Origin: Streptomyces flaveus
GTDB taxonomy: Bacteria; Actinomycetota; Actinomycetes; Streptomycetales; Streptomycetaceae
DNA: 64,000 nt
Assembly (NCBI RefSeq): GCF_014647675.1
Contig: NZ_BMPQ01000037.1
Location: forward strand, 1 to 64,000
Reading direction: 5' to 3'
Positions 8,126 through 16,998 of this stretch are shown here, piece after piece (the first letter of the stretch is position 1; every line of letters begins with the position of its first letter). The position numbers and the translations under genes were made by a program. The notes under the pieces are model-generated. The model worked only from the letters and a program-made list of their open reading frames with translations. It made no database searches and was not told the DNA's origin.

Positions 8126-9340
8126 ATGGACTTCGCTTTCGACGCGCGCACCGAGGAACTGCGCGGCAAGCTCCTCGCCTTCATGGACGAGTACGTCTAT
8201 CCGGCTGAAGCCGTCGCCGAGGAGCAGCGCGCCCGGCTCGCCTCGCCGTGGGATACGCCCGCTGTCGTGGGTGAGTTGAAGGCCGAGGCGCGGCGGCAGG
8301 GGCTGTGGAACCTCTTCCTCCCGGACAGCGAGTACGGTGCCGGGCTGACCAATCTCCAGTACGCGCCGCTGGCCGAAATCACCGGCCGCTCCCCCCACTT
8401 GGCGCCGACGGCGACGAACTGCGCGGCGCCTGACACCGGCAACATGGAGGTGCTCACGCAGTTCGGCGACGAGCAGCAGAAGAAGCAGTGGCTTCAGCCG
8501 CTGCTCGCGGGTGAGATCCGCTCGGCGTTCGCGATGACGGAACCCGAGGTGGCCTCGTCCGACGCCACGAACATCACCACTCGCATCGAGCGCGAGGGCG
8601 ACGAGTACGTCATCACCGGCCGCAAGTGGTACATCTCCGGCGCGATGAACCCGGACTGCAGGATCTTCATCGTGATGGGCAAGACGGACCCGGACGGAGC
8701 CGACATCCGCCGTCAGCAGTCCATGGTCCTTGTGCCCCGCGACACCCCGGGCGTCGAGATCCGCCGCGCTATGCAGGTCTACGGCTACGAGGACCACTCC
8801 CACGGCGGCCACGCGGAGGTCGTCTTCGACCGGGCGCGGGTCCCCGTGAGCAATCTGATCGGCGAGGAGGGCGGCGGCTTCGCCATCGCCCAGGCGAGGC
8901 TCGGTCCGGGCCGTATCCACCACTGCATGCGGCTGATCGGCATGGCGGAACGGGCCATCGAGCTGATGTGCCGGCGGGCCGTCTCACGCACCGCCTTCGG
9001 CAAGCCGCTCGCCCAGCAGGGCGTCGTGCAGAACTGGATCGCGGACGCGCGCGTCGCCGTCGAGCAGCTGCGGCTGCTGGTCCTGAAGACGGCCTGGATG
9101 ATGGACACCGTCGGCAATCGCGGTGCGCACACCGAGATCCAGGCGATCAAGATCGCGACTCCCCGGACGGTCGTCGACATCCTCGACAAGGCCGTCCAGT
9201 TGCACGGCGCGGGCGGCGTCAGCCAGGACTTCCCGCTGGCCGAACTGTGGACGAGCGCCCGCACGTTGAAGCTCGCCGACGGTCCGGACGAGGTGCACCA
9301 GCGGTCGCTGGCGCGCCGGGAGATCAAGCAGTATCTGTAG
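8126..9340 (+). CDS. Acyl-CoA dehydrogenase
   Basis: A 404-residue flavoenzyme with full-length acyl-CoA dehydrogenase architecture: helical N-domain (MDFAFDARTEELRGKLLAFM), FAD-contact segment SAFAMTEPEVASSDATNI, central beta domain with ITGRKWYISGAM, and C-terminal helical domain ending in LADGPDEVHQRSLARREI. It oxidises acyl-CoA thioesters to enoyl-CoAs. It is encoded directly after the phosphotransferase gene under the same operator and converges with a TetR gene (five bases between stops). Sequence resembles the ACAD11-like branch often paired with APH-fold kinases. Confidence 0.93.
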   Translation: MDFAFDARTEELRGKLLAFMDEYVYPAEAVAEEQRARLASPWDTPAVVGELKAEARRQGLWNLFLPDSEYGAGLTNLQYAPLAEITGRSPHLAPTATNCAAPDTGNMEVLTQFGDEQQKKQWLQPLLAGEIRSAFAMTEPEVASSDATNITTRIEREGDEYVITGRKWYISGAMNPDCRIFIVMGKTDPDGADIRRQQSMVLVPRDTPGVEIRRAMQVYGYEDHSHGGHAEVVFDRARVPVSNLIGEEGGGFAIAQARLGPGRIHHCMRLIGMAERAIELMCRRAVSRTAFGKPLAQQGVVQNWIADARVAVEQLRLLVLKTAWMMDTVGNRGAHTEIQAIKIATPRTVVDILDKAVQLHGAGGVSQDFPLAELWTSARTLKLADGPDEVHQRSLARREIKQYL

Positions 9341-9345
9341 TTCCC

Positions 9346-9927
9346 TCAGGGGCGCAGAGCCCGCAGCAGCAGGTCGGCGAGATGGTCGGCCACCTGCTGC
9401 GGGCTCAGCGGGCCGTCGGGGCTGTACCACGTCGGCAGATGGTGGACGGAACCGAAGTGGTAGTCCACCACCAGGTCGGCGGGCGTCGCCTTGGAGAAGA
9501 CACCCGATTCCTGGCCCTCCTCGATCAGGGCGCGGAAACGTTCGTGGTAGCTGCGGCGCTCGGCACGCACCTGCTTGTTCTTCTCGGGGCTGAGGTGGTG
9601 CATGGACCGCCAGAAGATCGCCGCGTCGTCGAGGTTCTCGATCGTTGTGACGACCACGTCGGCAGCGGCCCCCCGCAGCCGCTCCTCGACGGGTGCGTCG
9701 GCGCCCGCGAAAGCGTCCAGCCGTTCCTGCTGCAGGCGCAGCACGCGCGCGTACACCTCGTGCAGCAGATCGTCCTTGGAACCGAAGTAGTGGTACAGCG
9801 CGCCCTTGGTGACGCCCGCCGCCTCGACGATCTCCTGCACCGAGGTGCGGTCGTATCCCTGCTCGGCGAAGAGTCTGGTGGCTGCCGCCAGCAGCCGCCT
9901 CGGGACGGGCGTACCGTCCCCTTCCAT
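9346..9927 (-). CDS. TetR/AcrR family transcriptional regulator
   Basis: A 193-residue regulator. The N-terminal helix-turn-helix reads RRLLAAATRLFAEQGYDRTS then VQEIVEAAGVTKGALYHYFG, a textbook TetR DNA-binding domain; the C-terminal two-thirds is the ligand-binding helical domain. The start (MEGDGTPV) has AGGA just upstream and gives the family length; an in-frame ATG 43 codons earlier would add a non-conserved leader. Position beside the acyl-CoA dehydrogenase pair and the SDR gene makes it a candidate reader of the CATACCGACCGGTCGG operators, with an acyl-CoA as plausible inducer (inference). Confidence 0.88.
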   Translation of the reverse strand: MEGDGTPVPRRLLAAATRLFAEQGYDRTSVQEIVEAAGVTKGALYHYFGSKDDLLHEVYARVLRLQQERLDAFAGADAPVEERLRGAAADVVVTTIENLDDAAIFWRSMHHLSPEKNKQVRAERRSYHERFRALIEEGQESGVFSKATPADLVVDYHFGSVHHLPTWYSPDGPLSPQQVADHLADLLLRALRP

Positions 9928-10138
9928 CGTCCTGGGCACCGCCGCCACCTGCCTTTCGAAAGTCACCGACCGTTGTCCCTGCCGCCCGCACTGTCCGAGC
10001 GCGTCCCCGCGGAGGATCTTCTCACTGTCTGTTTTCGGCAAGCAGAGCAGGATCACGCGGGTGTGTACGGGGCCAGTCTCTCCCTGCGGTGCGAGGCGAG
10101 CGCGCCGGGGTCCGATTTGACGGCGTACAGGCGAGTCG

Positions 10139-10903
10139 TCACCGGTCGTCCGCCTCCCACTTCTGCTGGATGTGGTTCATGTTCGTCAGCCAGCGGTCCG
10201 GGTCGGTGGCCCTTGCCTGGTAGTACCCGGCGACCTCCGGATGCGGCAGGATCAGGAACCGGTCCTCCTCGATCCCCGCGAAGAGCGCGTCCGCGACCGC
10301 CTCGGGCTCGATCGCGGTCGGCTGGAGCACAAGGTCGCCCGCACTGCCCGTGTTGGCCAGCATGTCCGTCCGTACGCCCTGAGGGCAGATCGCGTGCACC
10401 TTCACGCCACGATGGCGGTACGTAAGTGAGAGCCACTCGGCGAAGGCGTACGCACCGTGCTTGGTGACGCTGTAGGGCGCGGCACCGACCATCGTGAGCA
10501 GCCCCGCCGCCGAGACCGTCGAAACGAAACGGCCACTGCCCCGCTCCAGCCAGTCAGGAATCAGCTCATGCGCCGCCCGCACGTGCGCCATGACGTTCAC
10601 ATCCCAGGCCAACGCCCAGACCTTCTCATCGGCCGCTTCCGTACCGCCCGAAGCGAGCCCCGCATTGGCGCAGTAGACATCGACCCTGCCATCGAGCACG
10701 TCCCGAGCCTCGGCCACGATCGCGGAGGCATCCCCCGGCACCGCGACACCACCGATCTCCTCGGCGACAACCCGGGCCTTCACACCGTCCAGATCATTGA
10801 CGACAACCCGAGCCCCCGCGGCAGCGAACCGACGAGCCAACGCGGCCCCGATCCCGCCCCCCGCTCCGGTGACGACCACCCCGGCATCCCGCACGGCTTC
10901 CAC
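10139..10903 (-). CDS. Short-chain dehydrogenase/reductase (SDR)
   Basis: A 254-residue classical SDR. The nucleotide-binding motif is TGAGGGIG (residues 12-19), the NAG motif is at 80-82, and the catalytic Ser131-Tyr144-Lys148 triad is present (YSVTK). NAD(P)-dependent oxidation or reduction of an alcohol/ketone is expected. GTG start with GAAGGAG upstream. A CATACCGACCGGTCGG-type operator lies about 40 bases upstream, tying it to the nearby acyl-CoA dehydrogenase unit and suggesting a role in fatty-acid or related acyl metabolism. Confidence 0.92.
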   Translation of the reverse strand: MEAVRDAGVVVTGAGGGIGAALARRFAAAGARVVVNDLDGVKARVVAEEIGGVAVPGDASAIVAEARDVLDGRVDVYCANAGLASGGTEAADEKVWALAWDVNVMAHVRAAHELIPDWLERGSGRFVSTVSAAGLLTMVGAAPYSVTKHGAYAFAEWLSLTYRHRGVKVHAICPQGVRTDMLANTGSAGDLVLQPTAIEPEAVADALFAGIEEDRFLILPHPEVAGYYQARATDPDRWLTNMNHIQQKWEADDR

Positions 10904-10942
10904 CCTCGGTCTCCTTCGACACGACGCGACACTACGGTCAGA

Positions 10943-10958
10943 CTAACCGGTCGGTATG
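10943..10958. promoter_or_regulatory. TetR-type operator before the SDR gene
   Basis: CTAACCGGTCGGTATG keeps the complete right half (ACCGGTCGGTATG) of the 20-bp consensus CATACCGACCGGTCGGTATG; the left half has two substitutions. It is 40 bases upstream of the SDR start on the minus strand. Confidence 0.65.
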
Positions 10959-11089
10959 TGGGGAGGGAAGGGAAGGAACACCCTGTAGGACACGGCCCCG
11001 AAGCCATCAGTCACCGCAGTCGCACAAAGCGGCGGTGGAAGCGAGGAAACCCCGCCCCCACCGCCGGAGGGAACCGCTACCGGGAGCTG

Positions 11090-13951
11090 TTACCGATGCC
11101 CCGGGAACTCCACCACCTGCTGATACGTGGGCCGGTTCTGCCACTGGATCGGCCGGTGCTTGATGCCACCCACCGCTCGCTGGACGATGGCGTCCGAGCA
11201 CCACTGGTCGCCGGCCGAGCAGACGTCGTCGCCCGGATAGACCTCGTTCGCGGGCTTGGCCGCGGCCTGGCCCAGGCTCGTCAGCAGAGCTGTCCGGCAG
11301 GCGTCGAGGTCGCCGTCGCCGCAGTACGTGCGGCCCAGCCTGCCCTCCACCGGGTCACCCAGGACCGTACGGAGGTCCTTGTCGACGTAGCCCCACCAGC
11401 CGTACTGGAAGGCCGAGCCCGCGTGCGCGCCGGTCGCGCCGTGGCCGGCGGACGGTGACTCGTCGACCGTGAGCTGCGCGGTCAGCGCGTCCCACAGTTC
11501 CTGCCCGAGCCCCGGCTTGAACTCGGCCTCGACGAGCAGTGGCCACCATGCGTCCATGACCCGGATCGCGTCCGTGTGCGCGTACTTCTTGGAGTTCGCG
11601 GACGTCTGGTTGCGCTGAGCACCCGCCTTCAGCCAGGCCTCCAGCTGGTCGACCGCCTTGGCCTGTGCCGGATCACTGATCGGCTTGCTGCGCAGGACCT
11701 TGAGGAGTTCCGGCAGCACCTGCTCGCCGCGCAGATCGACGACGGCGGCCTCGGCCATCGCCTTGGTCAGGGACGCCCTGGTGACACCCCCCTTGTCGAC
11801 GAGCTTCTTCACCCGGTCGTCGAGGAGATCACCACGATGGACCGCGCCCATGCTGAAGTTGGCGGAACTGAAGTCCTTGACCTGCTTGTTGTTCCAGGAG
11901 ACGTAGTAGCCCTGGTTGAGCGACTGCGGATGCTCGGCGGGTGGCGCCAGCGCGGCCGTGTTGTGCTCCGGGTCGAAGTCCCGCCACTCGTACGCCTTCT
12001 CGGCCTTCACCGGGAAGGATCCGTCGACGTCCTTCGCGCGCACCGGGTGACTGCCGCTCATGTAGTAGGCGGTGTCACGGGAGTCCGCGTAGAACCAGTT
12101 GAAGGCGTACGAGATGTTCTGTGCCGCCTTCTGGAAGGACTTCGCGTCCTTCACGTACGAGGGGTCGTTCATCATCTGGAAGCCGATGACGGAGTCGGCC
12201 TCGTGACGGTAGGTGGAGCGCAGTGAGGTGTACGCGTAGGGCTTGCCGTCGATGGTCGCGCGGTGCGTGACGACGCCGTAGTTCGTTCTGAAGACCTGCA
12301 TCCGGTAGGAGCCGGCGGCTGTGGAGTCGGCGACCGACGGCTTCCAGGCGTTGGTCTTCTCCATCTTCTCCATGGGGGTGCAGACGCCGCGGTAGAGGTA
12401 CGACGTGGACTGCTTGGTGGGCGTGCCGCCGCCCGGCTCGCACAGCTGAAGGGCGTACGAGTCGGTGATGTCCTGGTGTGAGGAGGTGGCCGACCAGGAG
12501 TAGTCCTGGCCGCGGCCGAGCTGTACGTACATGCCGACGCCCGCGAAGGAGACGCCGCGTGCGCTGATGCCGGGGCCCTGGAGCTCCTGCATCATCAGCA
12601 ACTGCGGGGCGAAATAGCCGGTCTGCGGGCCGAAGACGGCGATCGGATGGCCGCTGGCCGTGTGCTTCCCGGAGACCATCAGGGCGTTGGACATGCCCTT
12701 CTTGGTCGCGCCGCCGCTGAAGAGGTCCTCGGGGAGGACTCCTTCGTTGAAGGCGCCCTTCAGGGGCTTCAGTTTGCTCGGCGTCTTCACCGAGGACGTG
12801 GTCTTCTGCGCGCCCGACCGGGCGGCGCCCGTGCGGTCGTGGATCAGCTGCTCCTTCTCCACGGAGCCCGGATCGGGAAGGGCCATGCCCTTCGGGTCCT
12901 CGGGCTTCTTCCCGTACGGGAAGCTGCTGCCGTCGTGGAGGGTCAGTACGGTCTCGGGGTCGTTTCGTCCGCGGAACGACTCCCAGACCTTGCTGCCTTC
13001 CTCGACGCCGTACTTCTGCTGGGCCTCGAGGAGGGAGATCGCGGACTCGACCTCTCCGCCGCCGCCGGTGCCGAAGAGGGCGCCCACGACGGAGGCGAGC
13101 GCGATCATGTCGGTCACCTTGAAGGGCTCGATCTCGCCCACGTTGGTGACCGAGTCGATCTTGCCGGTGAGGACGTACTCGCCGGGGAAGTAGCGGCCGT
13201 TCTTCGCTGCCACCCGGTAGGCGTTGAGGCCGTCGACATAGGCCTGCGCGTCCTCCATGGCCTGCTTGCCGCGCTCTCCGGAGTTGTTGAGCAGCCAGTC
13301 GACCTGCTTCTGGAAGTCGGCCTCCGTGTACGGGGCCTGCGGCCAGAACTGCTGCTCCAGGCCCTGGTTGGACTCCGCGCCGCCCGCGAACGGGGTCAAC
13401 TCGCCGCGTCCGATGTGCCGGAACAGGTCGATGAGCCACATCCGGTCCTGGCCGGCCGCGTAGCCCGCGCCGAATTCGGTGCCGTAGCGCGTGGTGCCCT
13501 TGATGTGGGGGACGCCGTACTTCTTGTCGCGCGTGATCGTCACGTCGTCACGGGGCTTGGTGACGGAGGCGACCTGGTCGGAGGCGACGCCGAAGGAGGC
13601 GTCGGCGTAGAAATTCTTGAGGGTGTCGTTGGTCAGGGACGGGTACCCGGACGACAGCGCGTCGTACGGGCCGAGTTGATCGTCCGCGTGCGCCGGCTGC
13701 GAACCGAACAGCTGATTGCCGAGGATCTCGGCGAGCGTGGCACTGCCGTTGGTACCCGGCGGCAGGATGTCCGCGCACTGCCCCTCGCAGTAGTCGGTCG
13801 CCTTCGGCTCCGGATCGGCGGCAGCCGACTGTTGCAGCGGTGACAGCAGGCCGACAGTGAGAACGAACACTGATGCGGCCTTCAGGAACCCCGCGAATCT
13901 GCGGGGAGTTCTCAGGCCGTGGGGGGTGGTGCGTGGGGTGCGCCGTCGCAT
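11090..13951 (-). CDS. Secreted penicillin acylase family protein (Ntn hydrolase)
   Basis: A 953-residue precursor. A basic Sec-type signal peptide (RRRTPRTTPHGLRTPRRF, then a hydrophobic stretch ending SAAADPEP) precedes an A-chain region with HIKGTTRYGTEFGAGYAAGQ-type sequence typical of penicillin amidases (full length family 750-950). The N-terminal nucleophile serine of the B-chain is S421 in KKGMSNALMVSGKHTASGHP; autocatalytic cleavage before it is expected. Such enzymes hydrolyse amides such as acyl-homoserine lactones, cyclic lipopeptides or penicillins. The start is the ATG with GGGAGGAG upstream, six codons inside the longest frame. Monocistronic. Confidence 0.9.
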   Translation of the reverse strand: MRRRTPRTTPHGLRTPRRFAGFLKAASVFVLTVGLLSPLQQSAAADPEPKATDYCEGQCADILPPGTNGSATLAEILGNQLFGSQPAHADDQLGPYDALSSGYPSLTNDTLKNFYADASFGVASDQVASVTKPRDDVTITRDKKYGVPHIKGTTRYGTEFGAGYAAGQDRMWLIDLFRHIGRGELTPFAGGAESNQGLEQQFWPQAPYTEADFQKQVDWLLNNSGERGKQAMEDAQAYVDGLNAYRVAAKNGRYFPGEYVLTGKIDSVTNVGEIEPFKVTDMIALASVVGALFGTGGGGEVESAISLLEAQQKYGVEEGSKVWESFRGRNDPETVLTLHDGSSFPYGKKPEDPKGMALPDPGSVEKEQLIHDRTGAARSGAQKTTSSVKTPSKLKPLKGAFNEGVLPEDLFSGGATKKGMSNALMVSGKHTASGHPIAVFGPQTGYFAPQLLMMQELQGPGISARGVSFAGVGMYVQLGRGQDYSWSATSSHQDITDSYALQLCEPGGGTPTKQSTSYLYRGVCTPMEKMEKTNAWKPSVADSTAAGSYRMQVFRTNYGVVTHRATIDGKPYAYTSLRSTYRHEADSVIGFQMMNDPSYVKDAKSFQKAAQNISYAFNWFYADSRDTAYYMSGSHPVRAKDVDGSFPVKAEKAYEWRDFDPEHNTAALAPPAEHPQSLNQGYYVSWNNKQVKDFSSANFSMGAVHRGDLLDDRVKKLVDKGGVTRASLTKAMAEAAVVDLRGEQVLPELLKVLRSKPISDPAQAKAVDQLEAWLKAGAQRNQTSANSKKYAHTDAIRVMDAWWPLLVEAEFKPGLGQELWDALTAQLTVDESPSAGHGATGAHAGSAFQYGWWGYVDKDLRTVLGDPVEGRLGRTYCGDGDLDACRTALLTSLGQAAAKPANEVYPGDDVCSAGDQWCSDAIVQRAVGGIKHRPIQWQNRPTYQQVVEFPGHR

Positions 13952-14235
13952 TAGTGCTCCTCCCGACATTGATGCGCTGGAGGTTACCGCCGGTAGCCCA
14001 GAAGTTGAAGATGAGCAGGAGTCACCTTTTGACGTCGCGACGGCTGGGCGACTGAGGAGTATTGGCCGAAAGGAGCCCGGCGTGCGGCTGAAATGTCGTT
14101 CCTCAGAGGGTTGATGGCGGTCATCGGAAATTGGATGGAGCCGAATCGGCTGTCGATACGTCTATTCGGCAACGTTCGTACGACGACGCCGAAGTGACCG
14201 AAGTACAGGTACAGGTGTGACGGAGGTGCAGGGCG

Positions 14236-14838
14236 ATGGCCGGTTTCCGGAGTCTGGCGAGACAGGTGCGCGATCCGAGGTGCGACCTGGCACTGCGGCG
14301 CTATTCACTGCGCAAGTGCCTTGAAAGGTTTGCCCCTTACGGACATCGGGCCACCTGGGACCATTTGTGCTCCCGGGCCGGGTTCGGTCCCGAGGACCGC
14401 TCCCCCGATCCGGCCCGGCTGGTGGCCGCGCTCGACGAACTCGAAGAGGCGCGCTCGGTGTGGCTCGCCTACGAGGACGCGTTCGCCGAGCGCCGCAGGA
14501 AGGAAAAGCACGACGGGCTGCGCAGGCCGGGCAGTGTCGACGACTGGCACCGGCTGACCTGGGGCGGTTGTGGTGTCGCGTGGTGCGACGACCCCCGGGT
14601 CCATCCCCATGAGCCCCTGGCGGAAGTCCTCCGCCGGCTCATCGCGGCCCTGGAGCGCGAACCCGGCTCGGTCTGCCCGGTGTGCTCGGGCGACCGCCTC
14701 ACATGGAAGTACGACCTGGCCCATGAACCGTCCTCGGGCCCGGTCTGCACGGACTGCGGAATAGTGGTTCCGCGTCCCGTTCTGACGCCCGAGGCCCTGG
14801 CGGAGACCAGGCGGGGGCGGTTGTTGGTGTCGGCGTAA
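14236..14838 (+). CDS. Hypothetical protein with C-terminal zinc-ribbon cysteines
   Basis: A 200-residue protein I do not recognise. Visible features are a basic N-terminus, a helical segment around residues 50-95, a W/C-rich patch (WGGCGVAWCDDP), and two CxxC knuckles near the C-terminus (CPVC and CTDC, 30 residues apart) that would fit a zinc ribbon. ATG start preceded by GGAGGTG. It is transcribed divergently from the penicillin acylase gene and ends in an 11-bp hairpin. No functional inference is justified beyond metal binding. Confidence 0.7.
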   Translation: MAGFRSLARQVRDPRCDLALRRYSLRKCLERFAPYGHRATWDHLCSRAGFGPEDRSPDPARLVAALDELEEARSVWLAYEDAFAERRRKEKHDGLRRPGSVDDWHRLTWGGCGVAWCDDPRVHPHEPLAEVLRRLIAALEREPGSVCPVCSGDRLTWKYDLAHEPSSGPVCTDCGIVVPRPVLTPEALAETRRGRLLVSA

Positions 14839-14843
14839 GCACG

Positions 14844-14878
14844 ACGGGGGTGCGGCTTGCACGGCGGCGCACCCCCGT
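14844..14878. terminator. Hairpin between convergent hypothetical genes
   Basis: A perfect 11-bp inverted repeat (ACGGGGGTGCG / CGCACCCCCGT) with a 13-base loop starts five bases after the plus-strand stop codon and can serve both convergent genes. Confidence 0.7.
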
Positions 14879-14920
14879 GCACGTGATGGTCAGGGCGAGT
14901 GAAGCCGAGACAAGTGGCGC

Positions 14921-15439
14921 CTACGGCTGCATGACGTCCGTGTGAATGGCGAGCTTGAACTGGGCGTGGAACATCGGCACGGCGATCTTCGTGTCACCGG
15001 TTCCGCGCGCCGAGATCTTCAGGCCGAGCGGCGTCCCCGGACGGACGAACATCTGCCAGACGTAGGTGCGGTACTGGCCGCCACGAGTCGCCTGGATGTC
15101 GGTGGTGGCCGTCGAGTCATAACCCGTCGTGGCATTCAGCGGGTCGCGGACGAAGCGCGCCCGGTACTCGTGAGCGCGGGCATCCGCCTGCCAGAACACC
15201 ATCGCGGACAGCACGCCCCAGCCGTCGTGGCTGGGCCAGATCAGCGCCGAGCGCGGGTCGGGGAACTTCGACGCGGTGTCCCCGCCGTGCGCCGGGTCGT
15301 GCATGTTCCAGGGGTCGTACTGCTCCTCGCCGGTCACGTACGGAAAGCGCATCAAGTGGTAGCCGTCCTGGTCGTAGGTGATCCTCTGTGGCCCCGAGTG
15401 GGCGGCTTGCCACATCAGGGAACAGATGGCGACACTCAT
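14921..15439 (-). CDS. Conserved hypothetical protein
   Basis: A 172-residue soluble protein with a beta-rich composition (many Y, W, T and R residues, for example HSGPQRITYDQDGYHLMRFP). No signal peptide or membrane span. The start MSVAICSLM has GGGGAGAG upstream; a longer in-frame start 36 codons earlier falls in the repeat-rich intergenic region and is unlikely. I cannot assign a family or function. Confidence 0.65.
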   Translation of the reverse strand: MSVAICSLMWQAAHSGPQRITYDQDGYHLMRFPYVTGEEQYDPWNMHDPAHGGDTASKFPDPRSALIWPSHDGWGVLSAMVFWQADARAHEYRARFVRDPLNATTGYDSTATTDIQATRGGQYRTYVWQMFVRPGTPLGLKISARGTGDTKIAVPMFHAQFKLAIHTDVMQP

Positions 15440-15893
15440 GGGCTCTCCCCTCACACAAATCCACGAGTGGACCGTGCTACCGGAGCACGCCTCCGTCAAC
15501 CGGCATGAGCCGCGCCCCGGGCGAGCCCCCTGAAGGGGAGCCCGCACCCCCAGCCACTCGCACTTGCCCTCCGGCGGGAGGGGGCGTGGGCCCGTGCGAC
15601 AAATGCCCGTCGCGCAAATCCTGTCTTGCCGTCAGCCACGACGTGCCCGCACCCTCCCCTCCGGCGGGAGGGGTCGTGGGCCGGTGCGTCGTATGCCCGT
15701 CGCTTAGCTTCGGTCTCGGAGAACCCGCACCGTGTACCAGGTAAGGGCCATATGCCCGCCCTGCGACGGGCTGACGCACCGGCCCACGACCCCGACCCAC
15801 CACCCACCCAGGGGCGCGGGGAACGGCGCGACCAGCCACAGACGGCCCGCAGTCGCCAACAAACCGAACCCACCCACCCGGTAGGCGCCCTGC
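15440..15893. other. Gene-free gap filled by repeat sequence
   Basis: This 454-bp stretch between the hypothetical gene and soxR carries no credible gene. Most of it is the structured repeat described separately; open frames inside it simply translate the repeats. Confidence 0.7.
15564..15840. repeat. Structured dispersed repeat, copy 2 (long inner hairpin plus right outer arm)
   Basis: Two near-tandem blocks beginning CCCTCCGGCGGGAGGGG occur at about 15569 and 15656. The second leads into an inner stem: GGTCGTGGGCCGGTGCGTC (15672-15690) pairs perfectly with 15773-15791, and GCCCGTCGC (15695-15703) pairs with 15763-15771. The right outer arm (CAGGGGCGCGGGGAACGGCG from 15809, on to CCAGCCACA) follows. 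The left outer arm is not preserved. The same parts in the same order form the copy near 34.5 kb. Confidence 0.8.
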
Positions 15894-16367
15894 TCACCCC
15901 AGCGGAGCGCCTTTGCGTTCCACCATGAGTCGAGAACCGCTCCGCTTCTCGCCGAAGACATCGTCCGGGTTGGACAGCACGCAGTTCTCCAGAGAGAGAC
16001 AGCCGCAACCGATGCAGTCGGTGAGGTGGTCACGCAGACGGCTCAACTGCTTGATGCGCTCGTCGAGTTCGGAGCGCCAGGCCTCCGAGAGGTGGGCCCA
16101 GTCCTCCCGCGTCGGAGTGCGCCCCTCGGGGAGTTCGGCGAGCGCGTCGCGGATCGTGGCCAGCGGAATGCCGACGCGCTGGGCAGCCCGCACGAAAGCG
16201 ACCCGGCGCAGTGCGTCACGCGCGTAGCGGCGCTGGTTGCCCGTGGTCCGGCGGCTGCTGATCAGGCCCTTGGACTCGTAGAAGTGCAGGGCGGATACGG
16301 CGGCGCCGCTGCGGGCCGACAACTGGCCGACCGTGAGTTCATGGATCTTCTCTGGAATCTGGGGCAT
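15894..16367 (-). CDS. soxR: Redox-sensitive transcriptional activator SoxR
   Basis: A 157-residue MerR-family regulator. The N-terminal winged helix reads [20 protein letters not shown] and a dimerisation helix follows; the [2Fe-2S] cluster motif CxxCxCxxxxxC is at C118, C121, C123 and C129 ([12 protein letters not shown]), which defines SoxR. Streptomyces SoxR responds to redox-cycling metabolites and activates a small set of oxidoreductase and transporter genes. The start MPQIPEK has GAAGGA directly upstream and gives the usual length; longer in-frame starts add non-conserved residues. It is divergent from the MaoC gene. From memory the S. coelicolor orthologue is SCO1697. Confidence 0.95.
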   Translation of the reverse strand: MPQIPEKIHELTVGQLSARSGAAVSALHFYESKGLISSRRTTGNQRRYARDALRRVAFVRAAQRVGIPLATIRDALAELPEGRTPTREDWAHLSEAWRSELDERIKQLSRLRDHLTDCIGCGCLSLENCVLSNPDDVFGEKRSGSRLMVERKGAPLG

Positions 16368-16446
16368 TCCTTCAAGCCTACCCACCTCGTCACACTGCGG
16401 TACGTAGCATCTCGGTCCGTTGACATGGGCCCCGTACCCGACCATG

Positions 16447-16462
16447 CTAAGCAGTCGCTTAG
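16447..16462. promoter_or_regulatory. TetR-type operator before the MaoC gene
   Basis: CTAAGCAGTCGCTTAG: 6-bp half-sites CTAAGC/GCTTAG around four bases, ending 27 bases before the MaoC start. A matching site lies before the neighbouring TetR gene, so both are probably bound by that regulator. Confidence 0.7.
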
Positions 16463-16489
16463 ACATTGACCACGCGGGAGGCCAGGGGC

Positions 16490-16951
16490 ATGGCAGAGCC
16501 GAGGATCTTCACGTCCGCCGACGAGCTGAAGGCAGCGGTGGGCGAGCAGCTGGGGTACAGCGACTGGCTGGAGATCGACCAGAAGCGGATCGACCTGTTC
16601 GCGGACGCGACGGGTGACCACCAGTGGATTCATGTGGACCCGGAGAAGGCGGCCACGGGCCCCTTCGGGACGACCATCGCGCACGGATATCTGACATTGT
16701 CGCTGTTGCCCGCACTCGTGCCGCAGGTCATGCGGGTCGAGGGGATGAAGATGGGCGTCAACTACGGCAGCAACAAGGTGCGGTTTCCTGCGCCTGTGCC
16801 GGTGGGGTCGCGACTGCGCGCCACGGCGGTGCTCAAGGAGGTCACGGAGGCGGGCGGCGGTGTGCAGGTCACGGCCGCGGTGACCGTGGAGCGCGAGGGC
16901 GGCGACAAGCCGGTGTGCGTGGCGGAGTCGGTGTCGCGCTACTACTTCTGA
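16490..16951 (+). CDS. MaoC family dehydratase ((R)-specific enoyl-CoA hydratase-like)
   Basis: A 153-residue single hot-dog domain. The hydratase-2 motif is intact: [18 protein letters not shown] (D43, H48) followed by [14 protein letters not shown]. These enzymes hydrate trans-2-enoyl-CoA to (R)-3-hydroxyacyl-CoA. The start is the ATG eight codons inside the longest frame, preceded by GGGAGG. The last 19 bases including the stop codon are tandemly duplicated just beyond the gene. An operator shared with the convergent TetR gene implies repression relieved by an acyl-CoA-type ligand (inference). Confidence 0.92.
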   Translation: MAEPRIFTSADELKAAVGEQLGYSDWLEIDQKRIDLFADATGDHQWIHVDPEKAATGPFGTTIAHGYLTLSLLPALVPQVMRVEGMKMGVNYGSNKVRFPAPVPVGSRLRATAVLKEVTEAGGGVQVTAAVTVEREGGDKPVCVAESVSRYYF

Positions 16952-16970
16952 GTCGCGCCACTACTTCTGA
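16933..16970 (+). repeat. 19-bp tandem duplication spanning the MaoC stop codon
   Basis: GTCGCGCTACTACTTCTGA is followed immediately by GTCGCGCCACTACTTCTGA, one mismatch apart. The first copy encodes the end of the protein and its TGA; the second lies outside the gene and is out of frame with it. Confidence 0.9.
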
Positions 16971-16998
16971 TCGGTACGAAGGCGTCGACGACCCAGGG

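Noticed and set aside
6854-8923. A 689-codon minus-strand frame
   Set aside because: Antisense shadow of the phosphotransferase and acyl-CoA dehydrogenase genes.
9965-9974. A partial ACCGACCGTT match before the TetR gene at 9.3 kb
   Set aside because: Only one degenerate half-site is present; autoregulation through this site cannot be supported.
15477-15839. Several 100-170 codon open frames in the soxR upstream-side gap
   Set aside because: They translate the structured intergenic repeat; similar peptides appear at the other copies for the same reason.
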